Source: Hofstenia miamia (lineage: Eukaryota; Xenacoelomorpha; Acoela). Taken from it: 64,000 bases of DNA. Positions 11,640-21,219 of this stretch are shown here, piece after piece. Made by a program: the position numbers and the translations under genes. Numbering within the stretch: position 1 is the stretch's first letter; each line of letters begins with the position of its first letter. Location of the stretch: positions 1,104,579-1,168,578 of the forward strand of contig SCFE01000019.1 of assembly GCA_004352715.1 (NCBI GenBank). Direction: 5' to 3'. The notes under the pieces were generated by a model that was given only the letters and a program-made list of their open reading frames with translations, was not told where the DNA came from and made no database searches.

Positions 11640-12040
11640 TCCACCTGGGGGTTACATAAAAAACAATAGAACTATTCATTGGTGCAATATCATTAAATTC
11701 TATCTTGCCAAACAAAAGTTATGGCCAAAAAGGAAAATAAAAATTCCCCATTCCTTTTTTGGAATCATGTTTCATTTATTAAAACCCTAAAAGTTATTAA
11801 ATTATCACAGGTTTAGCCCAGGATTTGCACTTCCTGAGACTGCTTTTAAAGATTGTTTAGTTGTATTTTTCAAAATTTAAGAAAGTCCAATAGTTTTCAA
11901 ACGCTTGGGGTTTCCCAAACAATACGTAGAAGAAATATGCAAATTTGTTATTAATATCACTAAGTTTCAATATGAATAAAGTTGCTAACAGACAAACAAA
12001 CCAACACTACAAAAAACATAACCTCCTTGGCCGAGGTAAT
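11640..12040 (-). repeat. Dispersed repeat with an ATTACCTCGGCCAAGGAGGT end
   Basis: Read on the minus strand, the segment starts with ATTACCTCGGCCAAGGAGGT, continues through a TTTGTTTGTCTGTTAGCAAC motif and runs into AT-rich sequence mentioning TTTTTGGCCATAACTTTTGTT. From general knowledge, this opening followed by a TTTGTTTG stretch is a recurrent dispersed sequence in marine animal genomes. The class (SINE, LINE tail or DNA element) cannot be decided here. Confidence 0.35.
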
Positions 12041-12249
12041 TATAAAATAATTATAATATGCTACTACTAATATTCTAATTTGTGGTTCAACCACGCAGCT
12101 TTTGTTTACTTACAAAGCAATTATAAGATTTGCCAATTTTTATTCAATCAACACAGTGCCATTCCCCTCACATCATTTCATGCATTTACTTTGTTTATAT
12201 AATTCAAAATTTATGTTTCATTGAGTGGGCTCTGTCATAATGAAGAACA

Positions 12250-12410
12250 TAGTATAATGTTAGGTTTATGGCTTTGGGAAAGACTAAGGTAAAGGTAGAA
12301 CTTAGCTTAAGGGGTTATGCTTTTGGTTAGGGTTAGCAATATTGTTAGTTAGGTTTGGAGTTCGTGATATGGTTTGGAGTAGGGTAGTGCTAAGGTTATT
12401 ATTATGTTGA
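12250..12410 (+). repeat. Degenerate TTAGG/TTAGGG-like tract
   Basis: The stretch repeats GGTTAGGGTTAGCAA, TTAGTTAGGTTTGG, AATGTTAGGTTTATGG and AAGGGGTTATG words on one strand. The density of TTAGG words is far above the surroundings but the array is highly degenerate. It could be an old interstitial telomere-type repeat or a decayed minisatellite. Confidence 0.4.
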
Positions 12411-13470
12411 TAAATTTGAAATTTCTTGCAATTATTTGTTTGAGGATAACACAAAGGTACTAAAAAATCTAAAAAAAAAATTTTCAGAATGTTGGGGGGT
12501 ACAAGGTTCTACGTCAAAGCGATCATGAGAAATTGTTGATATCAAAAACACGCAGTAGATGGTTTTTACATTTAAAAGTTAAACTTATGATAACATATGG
12601 TTTCACACAACCTATCATTAAAAAATTATGATACCAATTACAAATCTAATGTACATGAACATATTATGCAAAGAGATTAACATACCTCTATTACCCTTTT
12701 TAACCAGCATAATAAACTGTTTGTGGGAAAGATTAATAAGTGTCAAGTGAATTTAGCAGTGTTGTTTTCACAGATGGTAGCTCAATTTCTTTGTTCATCA
12801 CTAAATTTGGAAGGTTCGTTCAATAATACGTGCTTGAAAATACTAAAATAGTTAATTAACTTTAATACTGGAATTTCAAATCGAATAAAAAATTTTAAAC
12901 CTTCAAATTGCAAATCAAATTTAAGCACCACAAAAAATCTTTGATTCTCAAATGCTATACTAATATTGATAAATAAATGTTGTAGAACAGAGTAGGTTGA
13001 CCAATGCAGTTTCTTAGAATGAATTTTCTGTTCAATAAATTGTTTGGCTTTCAGATATATGTATATTAATGAAATATTCCTTTAAGAATAACTTAAACAA
13101 CTTCCAAAAAATTAGATTTGAAATAATATAAAAAGCACAATTTTGAATGACACAGAGTATTTAAAATATGCTTTTAACAGAGGTCTATATGATTCTTACA
13201 AAAATTTAATTATAAAAACGACAGATCAAAATTGAAAAATCTTAATTAAATTTAACCAGACTGTAAAGAAAACTTAAATTGCGACTTATTTTTGCAATAA
13301 TTTGGTTCAAGCCTGAAAAAAGTCAGGCCATAAAATATGCAACGGGTGCTGTTTAACAATGTTAAAAAATTCGCTATTAGTTTTTAAAGAATGAATTTAC
13401 TTTTATTGCATGTAGATTGTTGTGATTTCTCATTGGTGCACTAAGTCCCTAATGGTAACCTAATATTACA
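12411..13470. other. Unannotated AT-rich region
   Basis: No gene or repeat boundary could be supported. Confidence 0.35.
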
Positions 13471-13477
13471 TTTTTAG

Positions 13478-13520
13478 GACCCTCCATATGAACAGGCAGA
13501 AAAAAGCAACCAATGACGTG
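13478..13520 (+). CDS. Candidate orphan micro-exon between good splice sites
   Basis: A pyrimidine-rich acceptor (TTACATTTTTAG, AG at 13476-13477) precedes 43 bases followed by a consensus donor GTAAGTAC at 13521. Within it an ATG at 13488 opens MNRQKKATNDV, which reaches the donor in phase 0, so it could be a first coding exon behind a 5'UTR intron. The segment is less AT-biased than its flanks. No partner exon was identified within the window, and short splice-like combinations arise by chance. Confidence 0.25.
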
Positions 13521-13711
13521 GTAAGTACTTAATTTCAGTTAATGAAAACTAATTTTGTGTTAGTTTAGAATTGATCCTATCCTGTTAATACACTGATTCC
13601 ATACTGACCCCAATTGATCAACAACAAGGCCTCTGGCCAACCTGAATCAATTAATTAATAATGACAGATATCTTAAAGTTTAAGGGAAAGTATAAGTTTA
13701 AATAAACCTTT

Positions 13712-13755
<44 letters not shown>
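13712..13755. repeat. (TA)n microsatellite
   Basis: About 22 TA dinucleotides in an uninterrupted run. Confidence 0.95.
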
Positions 13756-13759
<4 letters not shown>

Positions 13760-13780
13760 TAATTTAAATGTATAGAAAGC

Positions 13781-13880
13781 AAGCATGCAGTTGTGTGGGT
13801 GTTTTCACACAACACAACAGCAAAAAACCAAAGTGCCACACAACAAGCTCAATATAACACAACAGAGTCATTCATGTATT
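13781..13880. repeat. CACAACA-rich dispersed repeat, copy 1
   Basis: Words such as TTTTCACACAACACAACAGC, CACACAACAAGC and AACACAACAGAGTCATT occur in the same order as at 25853-25950 (CAACCAATACAACACAATAG, CACACAACATGCACAACACA, CAACAAAGTCATT). The two copies are about 70-80% alike by eye and are not adjacent to the same transposon. Confidence 0.5.
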
Positions 13881-14711
13881 CTCATGATATCTCCTAAGAA
13901 TGAGGTTCAAGGATATCAAATTCCAGAGTGAATTTGATTTAACATTTCCTTCTATAATTAATTATGTTTGCAAATTTATAATAATTCATGAGCAAAATAT
14001 GTCAATTATATCTCAATTCAGTACTAAATCTGATTAACAATGACTAATTTAAGCTCATTCACTTTCATTACAAAAGCAGAAACAGAAGTACGGAGGTGTA
14101 AGATGGTTCGGAACAGACTGCGCCGAACTGAGATTTTCAATTTCAAATTTGGTTGAAGTTAATAATTTTTTCCTAAATATTTAAAAGTAGTTCATATTTA
14201 GACCTATATGTAAGGTTTACGATACTTGTGTAAATATTTTAATTCTTTTAATTATGCAATAACTAAAACAAAGTAACAATGCTAGGTTGAAGTCTTTGTA
14301 AAATTTTAAGTGATCATATTTAGACTTTATACCTATAATATTAATCACAATAATATATGGAAATTTATGTACTGGTATTATTATTTAGAGAAGCAGTAAC
14401 ATATTATTATGTAAGAGTTTTTGTATTTGTTTTATATCTTGTTCTCAATAATAGAAAAACGTTTTATATTGCTTAAATGGATCATTTTGAAAATTGATGG
14501 TCATATTTTAGAGCATATTTAAATAAATTCCGTCATATTTTTCAAAAAAATAAGGTCATATTTTGTTTTTTTGAAGTCATATTTCTGGTTTCCCTAGTAA
14601 TAATTGAACAATATATTTCCGGTATTCAGTAAATTATTCGGTATGCGGCAGTTAAATTATCCGGAATTATCTGGTATCCGTTATATTCAATTCAATATCG
14701 GGATCCCATCC
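13881..14711. other. Unannotated AT-rich spacer
   Basis: Repeated 'TCATATTT' words occur near 14500-14590 (GGTCATATTTTAG, CGTCATATTTTTC, GGTCATATTTTG, AGTCATATTTCTG), suggesting a small degenerate repeat. Nothing else was recognised. Confidence 0.35.
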
Positions 14712-14715
14712 TTAA

Positions 14716-14928
14716 CACTAGAAAGTCTAAGGATTCTATATCTTAAATTCATGCAGTTTTCAGATTGCCGCATTCAAGTAAAACTAATGAAAACCAAGCA
14801 AACGAAAGAAAAGTGTCAGAAGAAACAAAATATGCTATTTTTCTATTTAAATTATCATTACATGAGGCATTACAAATGCATTTAAGATGTGCAAAGTGGT
14901 CAAATTTGACCGCTCAGACTTTCTAGTG
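14716..14928. mobile_element. piggyBac-type MITE (213 bp) with TTAA target duplication
   Basis: The left end is TTAA|CACTAGAAAGTCT (TTAA at 14712-14715) and the right end AGACTTTCTAGTG|TTAA (TTAA at 14929-14932). The 13-bp inverted repeats are perfect. The C-A-C-T-A-G-A-A-A-G start with a TTAA target site is typical of the piggyBac superfamily. The chance frame covering the element has no transposase similarity, so it is non-autonomous. Confidence 0.85.
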
Positions 14929-14932
14929 TTAA

Positions 14933-15028
14933 TATATATATATATATATATATATATACAGTATATATATATATATATGTATGTATATATATATATACAT
15001 ATATATATACATTATATATATATATATC
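14933..15028. repeat. Compound (TA)n microsatellite
   Basis: TA runs interrupted by GTATG, CAG and CAT units, starting immediately at the right TTAA of the piggyBac MITE. Confidence 0.95.
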
Positions 15029-15588
15029 AAGAACATACTAAATATACCAGGACGCAGCTCTAGTTAAATGAGTGGTCAAAAATGTGTGTGCTGACATAGA
15101 ATTGCAAAATATAAAGGAAAATTAAAATAAGAGGAAAATAATTTAATTAATAGGGTTTAATTGGATGTGAAGAATGATTAAAACAGGACACGTCTCCTTT
15201 AAAAAATACATTGACAAGTCTATTTATAACTTCTTGTGTTGAAAAGAATTCAAAAAATAAGACTCATACATTAAATTGAAGCCTTTTGGTAGCAGGTAGA
15301 GCAGTGTGGTCTGCATCGCTTAAAATAAATATAGCAGCGTTGTGTAAAGGAAAGCACCTCCAACGTTGGAATTCGTAAATTAATATTTGACAAGGTGAAA
15401 TGGGATATTTCTCCAATTGTGTCTGGGCCTGACGCAAAATTTTGCTAAACATAAAACAATACAAAATGAAGGTACTAAAGTGTTACCTTAAAAGATAATA
15501 TAATTGTCATCAAATATTGTTTCAATGATTTCCATATCCACATTTTAAAGAAACATCTTTAAACATATATGTACAGGCTAAGTTGATT
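15029..15588. other. Unannotated spacer
   Basis: A short minus-strand frame at 15464-15264 has no recognisable features. Confidence 0.35.
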
Positions 15589-16200
15589 CCCAAATAGCAA
15601 CCATTAATGGGTCTTTGTAGTTGTCATTAATGGCAAATGACAGCTGGTGAATTAAATGGTTTGTCATGCATATCCGGTATTGACACATTGACAAGCCAAT
15701 AATGGACCACTGGGGGCAAACTGCAGGCTTTTGATCTAAGAGTATTACTTTATTTGTAAATTTAACAATTTTATATTGCAGATTAAAATAACAAATATTA
15801 AGCTGAAATTAGAAGGAATGTCTTATTTATAAATGATAACAATAAGCATACAAATCTGCCAAATTTATTACTTTCTTATATCATAAAAAATCCTTTCTGC
15901 TTAATCATATCTTTTTATATAATAGTTAATTTCAAGGTTGCCCAATATTAATGAATAAATTGTTTTAATGCAATTAAGGGGCTATTAGAAACTGATGAAT
16001 AATTCTTTTTGAAAATGGAAATCAAACTTTAATGTAATGCATATATTATATACTACAATAAAATACTGTCTTTGTGAAATTAAAATATTAAAAATTTAAA
16101 ACTTTTTGCTTTGTTGGTTATGTTGTCAAATGAATGGGCATTATTGGCCATTGATTCCATTAATGGACCATAGGTTATTCGACAATGCTTGCTATTAGGG
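15589..16200. mobile_element. MITE-like element with CCCAAATAGCAA ends (612 bp)
   Basis: The left end reads CCCAAATAGCAACCATTAAT and the right end, inverted, CCCTAATAGCAAGCATTGTC. Both ends abut TT. Subterminal words CCATTAATGG, GGCCATT and AATGGACCA recur inside both ends. The same terminal and internal words form the shorter element at 53735-53968, so the two belong to one family. No coding capacity. Confidence 0.65.
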
Positions 16201-16646
16201 TTATTGCAGAGAAATTTTTTTAGTTTTTGCCACGGCCTATTAAAATCAAGGCCTGGCGATTTCTAGTAAGCCGTGTTTTTTGCCGATATTCTAATAATAA
16301 TAATTCGGAATTATTTTAGCTGATTAGTGGAGACTGGGGCAAATCGGGACATGTAAGGTATATGTGGTATTTGATGTGTAAAATCAGTGGCAATTGCCTG
16401 ACTACCAGCATAACTCCATAGAGTGGAGACATGCCTAACCACACAATACATCAATGCTAACTCAACTGGACATGCTGAATACTCTTAGCGGTTTTAAAAA
16501 ATGATGGGCATCCCTTCTTGCCCCCGCATAATAGGGGCAAGAAGGGACGACTAATTAAACTTTTTAGGTGTTTATTTCTAATGTGTTTGATAATTCACAA
16601 CATCATATTCTGTGCAGAAATTATCAAAATATACACTATATATATA
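16201..16646. other. Spacer with GGGGCAA...GGGACA motifs
   Basis: This stretch holds TGGGGCAAATCGGGACATG near 16338 and a GC-rich hairpin at 16511-16547. A related motif lies beyond the Tc1 element near 18283. No gene. Confidence 0.4.
16511..16547. repeat. Perfect 14-bp GC-rich hairpin
   Basis: TCCCTTCTTGCCCC (16511-16524) is followed after 9 bases by its exact reverse complement GGGGCAAGAAGGGA (16534-16547). It stands out from the AT-rich background. It may be the head-to-head ends of a transposon family bearing a 'GGGGCAAG..GGGA' terminus. Confidence 0.7.
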
Positions 16647-16873
16647 GTTAGCTGCAAAAAAAATGAGACTGAACACCTATTTTTTAACGCTTTGTGGAAA
16701 CGTATTGAGACGTTTTAGAGGAAAACGATAAAAATAAAAAACAACGAGAATTTTGTGAACTTTAAAATGGTCAAACAAAAAAGTTAATTAATTAAACTTG
16801 TACTTCGTAATTATTTGAAAAAACTTACCAAGCAAATTGTTTTGCTTTGCAAAGTTTCTACTTGATTTCTTCG

Positions 16874-17972
16874 GAATGGAAACGTTGGAACAGCTTGAAA
16901 ACGCCTTTGCGACATCGCAAATTTCTCGATAAAATTATTTTTGAAAGCTGAAAAAAATTCGACAAGGAGAATCTCTCAAAAGAAGAAAAGGAAGTGGACG
17001 CCCTCGAAAAATTATTGGAAAATTCATTCAGAAAACAGTCGCAATTGCTCTCAAAAATCCCTATATTTCTGGGAAAAAAATTGCAAACCGACTTCAAACT
17101 GAAGCCGACATCTCTGTGCATGAAACCACAGTTCAGAGAACACTGAAAAAAAGTGGAGTTACAAAAATTGAAGGAAAAAATCGACTTCTGATTACAAAAG
17201 AACATCAAGAAAAAAGATTAAATTTCGTGAAAGATTGGAAAGACTACACTTTTGAAGATGTTTGGATAACTGATGAGTGCGTATTTCAACTGCACAGAAA
17301 CAACGTACAAGTGTGGTCGTCAAAGAAATGTCCAAGACCAACAAAAGCGGTTCCAAAGTTCGACCAAAAAATTATGGTTTGAGAGCACTTTCCTATCGTG
17401 GGTTTTATTTGAAAATTTTAGACGGAAAANNNNNNNNNNNNNNNNNNNNNNNNNNNNNNNNNNNNNNNNNNNNNNNNNNNNNNNNNNNNNNNNNNNNNNN
17501 NNNNNNNNNNNNNNNNNNNNNNNNNNNNNNNNNNNNNNNNNNNNNNNNNNNNNNNNNNNNTTATTTGAAAATTTTAGACTGAAAAGTCACAATCGACAGT
17601 CATAGATATTGCCAAATTATAGATGAATTTATGCCTTATGCTGATGCTTTATATGATGATGGATGGATACTCCAACAGTACGGAGCAACTCCGCACATGT
17701 CAGCAAAGACGAAAAATTGGTTTTCTGAAAATAATATCCAGTTTTTGCAATGGCAACCAAGTTCTGCTGATCTTTCTCCAATCGAAAACGTGTGGCAGAT
17801 ATTGAAAAATGACGTTGAGAAGAAAAATCCGAAAAATATATCCGATTTAAAAGAAAAAATCCAAGAAAGTCAACACATTTTGACATCTGAAATGAAGTCC
17901 AATTTAATGAAATCAGTTTCAGTTCGTTTGAATGAAGTTATTTCTACAGGAGGAAAACAAATTAGACTTTGA
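16874..17972 (+). pseudogene. Tc1-like transposase, catalytically broken
   Basis: The N-terminal part (about 16965-17160) has a GSGRPRK segment and a helix-turn-helix region (NPYISGKKIANRLQ, HETTVQRTLKKSGV). The catalytic part follows: WITDECVFQLHRNN carries the first Asp. The second motif reads LQQYGATPHMS, with Tyr where the family has the second catalytic Asp. The final Glu is in ADLSPIENVWQ, 34 residues further on, as in DD34E enzymes. There are stops near the N-terminus, and a 131-N gap whose flanks repeat the same 19 bases interrupts the middle. The C-terminal 113 residues (17631-17972) are open. The Asp-to-Tyr change and the stops indicate no activity. Confidence 0.8.
17430..17560. other. 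Assembly gap, 131 N, with overlapping flanks
   Basis: TTATTTGAAAATTTTAGAC occurs just before (17406-17424) and just after (17561-17579) the Ns. Collapsing the two copies gives a transposase of normal length through this region, so the true gap is probably zero or negative. Confidence 0.85.
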
Positions 17973-18091
17973 TGCTTTTTACTTATAGTACTTTAATTTA
18001 TCATTAAAAGCGTACCTTTCTTGAGTTGTTACGTTCAGTAGTTCAAAAGTAATATGACTTTTTTCTAGTCTCATTTTTTTTTGCAGCCAAC

Positions 18092-18524
18092 TATATATAT
18101 ATTTGAATGGCTTCCTCCAAATGTTGGGTATTAAAAGATAATCTTGAACTCTTTCGTTTATAATTGCGTACCGTATTAATTTATCATAAAATGAATAGTT
18201 TTAATACATGTGATTAAAAAATATCGGAATATATAATGTCACATCAAATATTGATTATTTGCATGCAAAAATATGAACCGGGGCAACGGGACATGAGAAC
18301 AATCAATTACAAATATATTTTACAATAATAATTACAATCGAAAACATTTAAACTAAAAGCTTAAAACCGTACCATATACTTTAAAATTACCTTGTACATT
18401 TTAGACCTGTGTATAGAGTATAGAAATTAATATAAAATATTTTCGTAAATATTACTGCACTGTCTTGGTTAAGCAATAATCGATTTGTGCAAGTTAAAGC
18501 AGAGCCTAATCTGTAAATGAATAG
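18092..18524. other. 3' flank of the SPFH gene
   Basis: AT-rich. It contains CCGGGGCAACGGGACATG near 18281, related to the motif at 16338. No obvious poly(A) signal was confirmed on the minus strand. Confidence 0.35.
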
Positions 18525-19553
18525 TTATTTCTTGGCGTTCATATTAATTCTTATGTTTGAGCCTCCTTCTATAACTTTAAGGTTCTCGTTATCAATGATA
18601 GTATAATATTTAAGAATATTTTCCCTATTTTCTTTAGAAAGCTTAGTTCCATCTGTAGTTAAGGCATCGAACACTAGTTTGAGTCCATCGGACAAAGACT
18701 CTTGTTTTGTAGTGGTAGCTTCTGATTTTGCTTTAATAACGTCATTATTATACTTAGCAGAAGCCGAATTGTAAACGAGAGTGATGTTCTTGCGGATTTC
18801 TTCTGTCAGACGTTCTGTTTCTTTTGTTACCTGATCTATCTTCTGCTGAAGTTCTGCTTGCTCGTTTCGCAATTGCTGAACAGCAGTGTTCAAAAACTTA
18901 TTTTTTAACTGATAGGGAAAGTGAACTTCCTGAACAAGAAATTTATGAGGCTCGACTTCTAAACCGTATATTTCAAATTCCTCATTAACTGTATGACGCA
19001 TTGATTTTGAGATATTCACTCTCTGCTCAATGAATTCATCCACCGTAAATTTTACCGCGGTATTTTTTACCGCAGCTTTGATTGAATCGCGGAAGCGCGC
19101 TTCGTATGAACGACCAAGCTTCCTAAAAATCTTTGGAAGGTTCTTAGAACTGAGCCTATAAAATATATCCACGTTAAGCTCGAAGTTTAATCCAGTTTTG
19201 GAAGCAACATTCAACTTGAATTTGAGGGACCTAAATGTGGCAGGAAAGACAATAGGACTGTTGTAGAATCCCCAGAAATATACACCCATTCCATGAGCTT
19301 CGGATTCGTCAACATCATTGGTAAAAGAGTTCTTTTTAAATCCAACTTCATCATAACGGATATAGCTTAAGTTGGGAAAAATACATAGTAGTATAAGAAA
19401 GAAGCCAACTAAAAGTAAAGCACACAAAACAGAAGCTTTAATAACTGCTCCGTCCATACTAGATTTAATACGGTTGGAATCAGTCGAATTATTATAGTTG
19501 CTGCGGGAGCCCAACTGACCAATGTTTTGAAGGGGAATTGGCGCTTCTGTCAT
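18525..19553 (-). CDS. SPFH/Band 7 (prohibitin-fold) membrane protein, intronless
   Basis: An intact frame of 342 codons starts at the ATG at 19553 (context CAAACAAATGAC) and ends at 18525. A polar N-terminus (1-35) precedes one membrane segment at about 37-60 (VIKASVLCALLLVGFFLILL). An SPFH-like domain follows from about 62 to 230: YIRYDEVGFKKN at the start, then alternating strands and the helix SIKAAVKNTAVKFTVDEFIE, a region typical of Band 7 oligomerisation domains. A heptad-like helix runs at 220-256 (QQLRNEQAELQQKIDQVTKE), and a helical and polar tail completes the protein. Stomatin/prohibitin-family proteins scaffold membrane microdomains. The exact paralogue is not recognised. The gene sits between a Tc1 and a mariner and has no introns, so it may be a retrogene or a divergent host gene. 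A 28-bp piece of its own coding sequence is repeated 133 bases upstream of the ATG. Confidence 0.85.
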   Translation of the reverse strand: MTEAPIPLQNIGQLGSRSNYNNSTDSNRIKSSMDGAVIKASVLCALLLVGFFLILLCIFPNLSYIRYDEVGFKKNSFTNDVDESEAHGMGVYFWGFYNSPIVFPATFRSLKFKLNVASKTGLNFELNVDIFYRLSSKNLPKIFRKLGRSYEARFRDSIKAAVKNTAVKFTVDEFIEQRVNISKSMRHTVNEEFEIYGLEVEPHKFLVQEVHFPYQLKNKFLNTAVQQLRNEQAELQQKIDQVTKETERLTEEIRKNITLVYNSASAKYNNDVIKAKSEATTTKQESLSDGLKLVFDALTTDGTKLSKENRENILKYYTIIDNENLKVIEGGSNIRINMNAKK

Positions 19554-19685
19554 TTGTTTGCATTATCTTATCAGTTCATGCAGTTGAGTGCGTTCTATTG
19601 CAGAGTCAATATATTAGTTAACTAATACACAGAACAGAAAGCACATCTATATGTATTATAAAATTTAGTTTCAGCATGTACATCT

Positions 19686-19713
19686 ACTTCTAAACCGTAT
19701 ATTTCAAATTCCT
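19686..19713 (-). repeat. 28-bp copy of SPFH coding sequence in its 5' flank
   Basis: The bases at 19686-19713 match 18955-18982, inside the SPFH reading frame, exactly and in the same orientation (ACTTCTAAACCGTATATTTC...). Beyond this the similarity becomes patchy. The copy lies 133 bases upstream of the start codon. Confidence 0.85.
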
Positions 19714-20003
19714 ACTTCTTAAACTGTAACAAGACGTTTTTTCATAAAATGAACGAGATTCATTTCATTTTTGTTCAGACAAAATGCATCATAAATTTTG
19801 AAATTTGGGGAGTGGTATTTGCAAATCTTGTAATTAGCCATAATTAATAAGAAGGGGAAGTCCGTAGTCTAGTGATTTTATTCACCATATCGTCGAGTTT
19901 TCATCTTACATTTTCGACATGGGCTTTTGTTCAAACTATTACTACATATTGTGGTTGTTAAGGTTACTACACGGAACCAAATTTTAGTTATATATGTTAT
20001 GTA

Positions 20004-21210
20004 CCCAAAAAGTTCTTTGCCGATTTTTATGAAGGAAATTAAGGATTCATAGGTAAAAAATCAGAGTGTTTTTTATTTAAGTATAAGTGTTTGCTTAAGT
20101 AAATTGTTGAATGGTTCATTTTTTAAATTTTTTCATTACTAAAGTTAATTATATCTTATTTTAGACTTAAAAATGACTGACAGAAAATTCATAATTCGTG
20201 TTTTCTGTTGTACGAATTCAAACTTGGTATAAGTGCTTCTTCTGCTTCTCATGAGCTATGTACAACGTTTGGTAAAGGTGCAGTAAGTGATGAAAGAACT
20301 GCAAGAAACTGGTTTCAAAAGTTTCGTTCTGGCAATTAAACCCTTGAAGTTGAACCTCACGCTGGACGACCGTATCTCTAAACAATGACGACTTAAAGGC
20401 AGCCATAGTGTCAAATTCAAGTCTAACCTGCACGAACTAGCTTCGAGGTTTAATGTATGTGATGAAAACGCAAGATTTCATTTGCACCAGCTGGGAAAGA
20501 GAGGGAAGACAAGCAGATGGGTAGCATATGAATTAACGCCAGCCAACAAACTGCAAAGGCTTACCATATGCTCTTCTCATCTCATTCGACAAAAAAGGAG
20601 CCCTTTTTTGATCGAATTATGACATCTGACGAAAAATGGATCATGTATCGCCGGGTGATCCTTTGCCACAAACATGAAAGGGACCTTTATTTCAAAATCT
20701 TTTGCTCTGTGTTTGGTTGAAATGCCAAGGAATAATTATCTATGAGTTCTTCAAAAGGGGGGAACCATTAATGCTAACAAAAGTTGTAAACAACTTGTAA
20801 GAGATCAAGAAAATTTGTTGAAAAAACTGCCTGCATTACTAAACAGAAAACAAGTTTTGTTTCTCCAAGATAGTGCTCGACCACACATTGACCCTTGTTA
20901 AAAGAGCAGAACTAAGCTGGGAGATTATATTCCATCCACCAGACCTCTCCCCAACAGATTTCGACATGTTTTTAAGGTTATAATAATCATATGAAGAATA
21001 GGACATTCGATATTGAAGATGACTTGAAAACGGAGGTGCATGACAGTAAAACTAAAGAATGTTACAAAAATGGTATTGCTAAACTGCTGAACCGTTGGGA
21101 GAAGGTCACATAGAATGTGAAGGTTCATATTTTGATGAAAAAATACACTTGATATATTAACTATGAATCTTTAATTTCCTTCATAAAAATCGGCAAAGAA
21201 TTTCTTGGCA
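20004..21210 (+). mobile_element. Mariner-type transposon, decayed
   Basis: The left end has GTTCTTTGCCGATTTTTATG followed by AAGGAAATTAAGGATTCATA. The right end, inverted, has ATTCTTTGCCGATTTTTATG followed by AAGGAAATTAAAGATTCATA, giving nearly perfect inverted repeats of 40 bases or more. A TA (20002-20003) abuts the left end and the right boundary is near 21210. The length of about 1.2 kb matches mariner elements. Extra copies of the right end lie at 22023-22185. Confidence 0.85.
20205..21130 (+). pseudogene. Mariner transposase remnant
   Basis: Pieces in changing frames correspond to mariner transposase in order. ELCTTFGKGAVSDERTARNW and FQKFRSGN represent the second helix-turn-helix. 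VEPHAGRP is the linker. FFDRIMTSDEKWIMYRRV carries the first catalytic Asp in the 'TsDEkWi.y' motif. VLFLQDSARPHI holds the second Asp in the 'D.ARPH' motif. STRPLPNRF... stands near the usual 'h.PysPDLaPsDyhlF'. At least five frame changes or stops make it inactive. The presence of 'D.ARPH' supports classification as a DD34D mariner. Confidence 0.8.
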
Positions 21211-21219
21211 TTATTTTGA

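Larger units (their letters stand above)
16647..18091 (+). mobile_element. Tc1/mariner-superfamily transposon (Tc1-like)
   Basis: Inverted ends GTTAGCTGCAAAAAAAATGA (16647) and, from 18091 inward, GTTGGCTGCAAAAAAAAATG bound the element, each abutting TA repeats as expected for TA target duplication. The length, about 1.45 kb including a doubtful 131-N gap, fits a full-length Tc1 element. It lies just downstream of the SPFH gene (18525-19553, minus), in the opposite orientation to it. Confidence 0.85.

Noticed and set aside
16858-17208. 116-codon minus-strand Phe/Ser/Asn-rich frame
   Set aside because: Antisense of the Tc1 transposase N-terminus.
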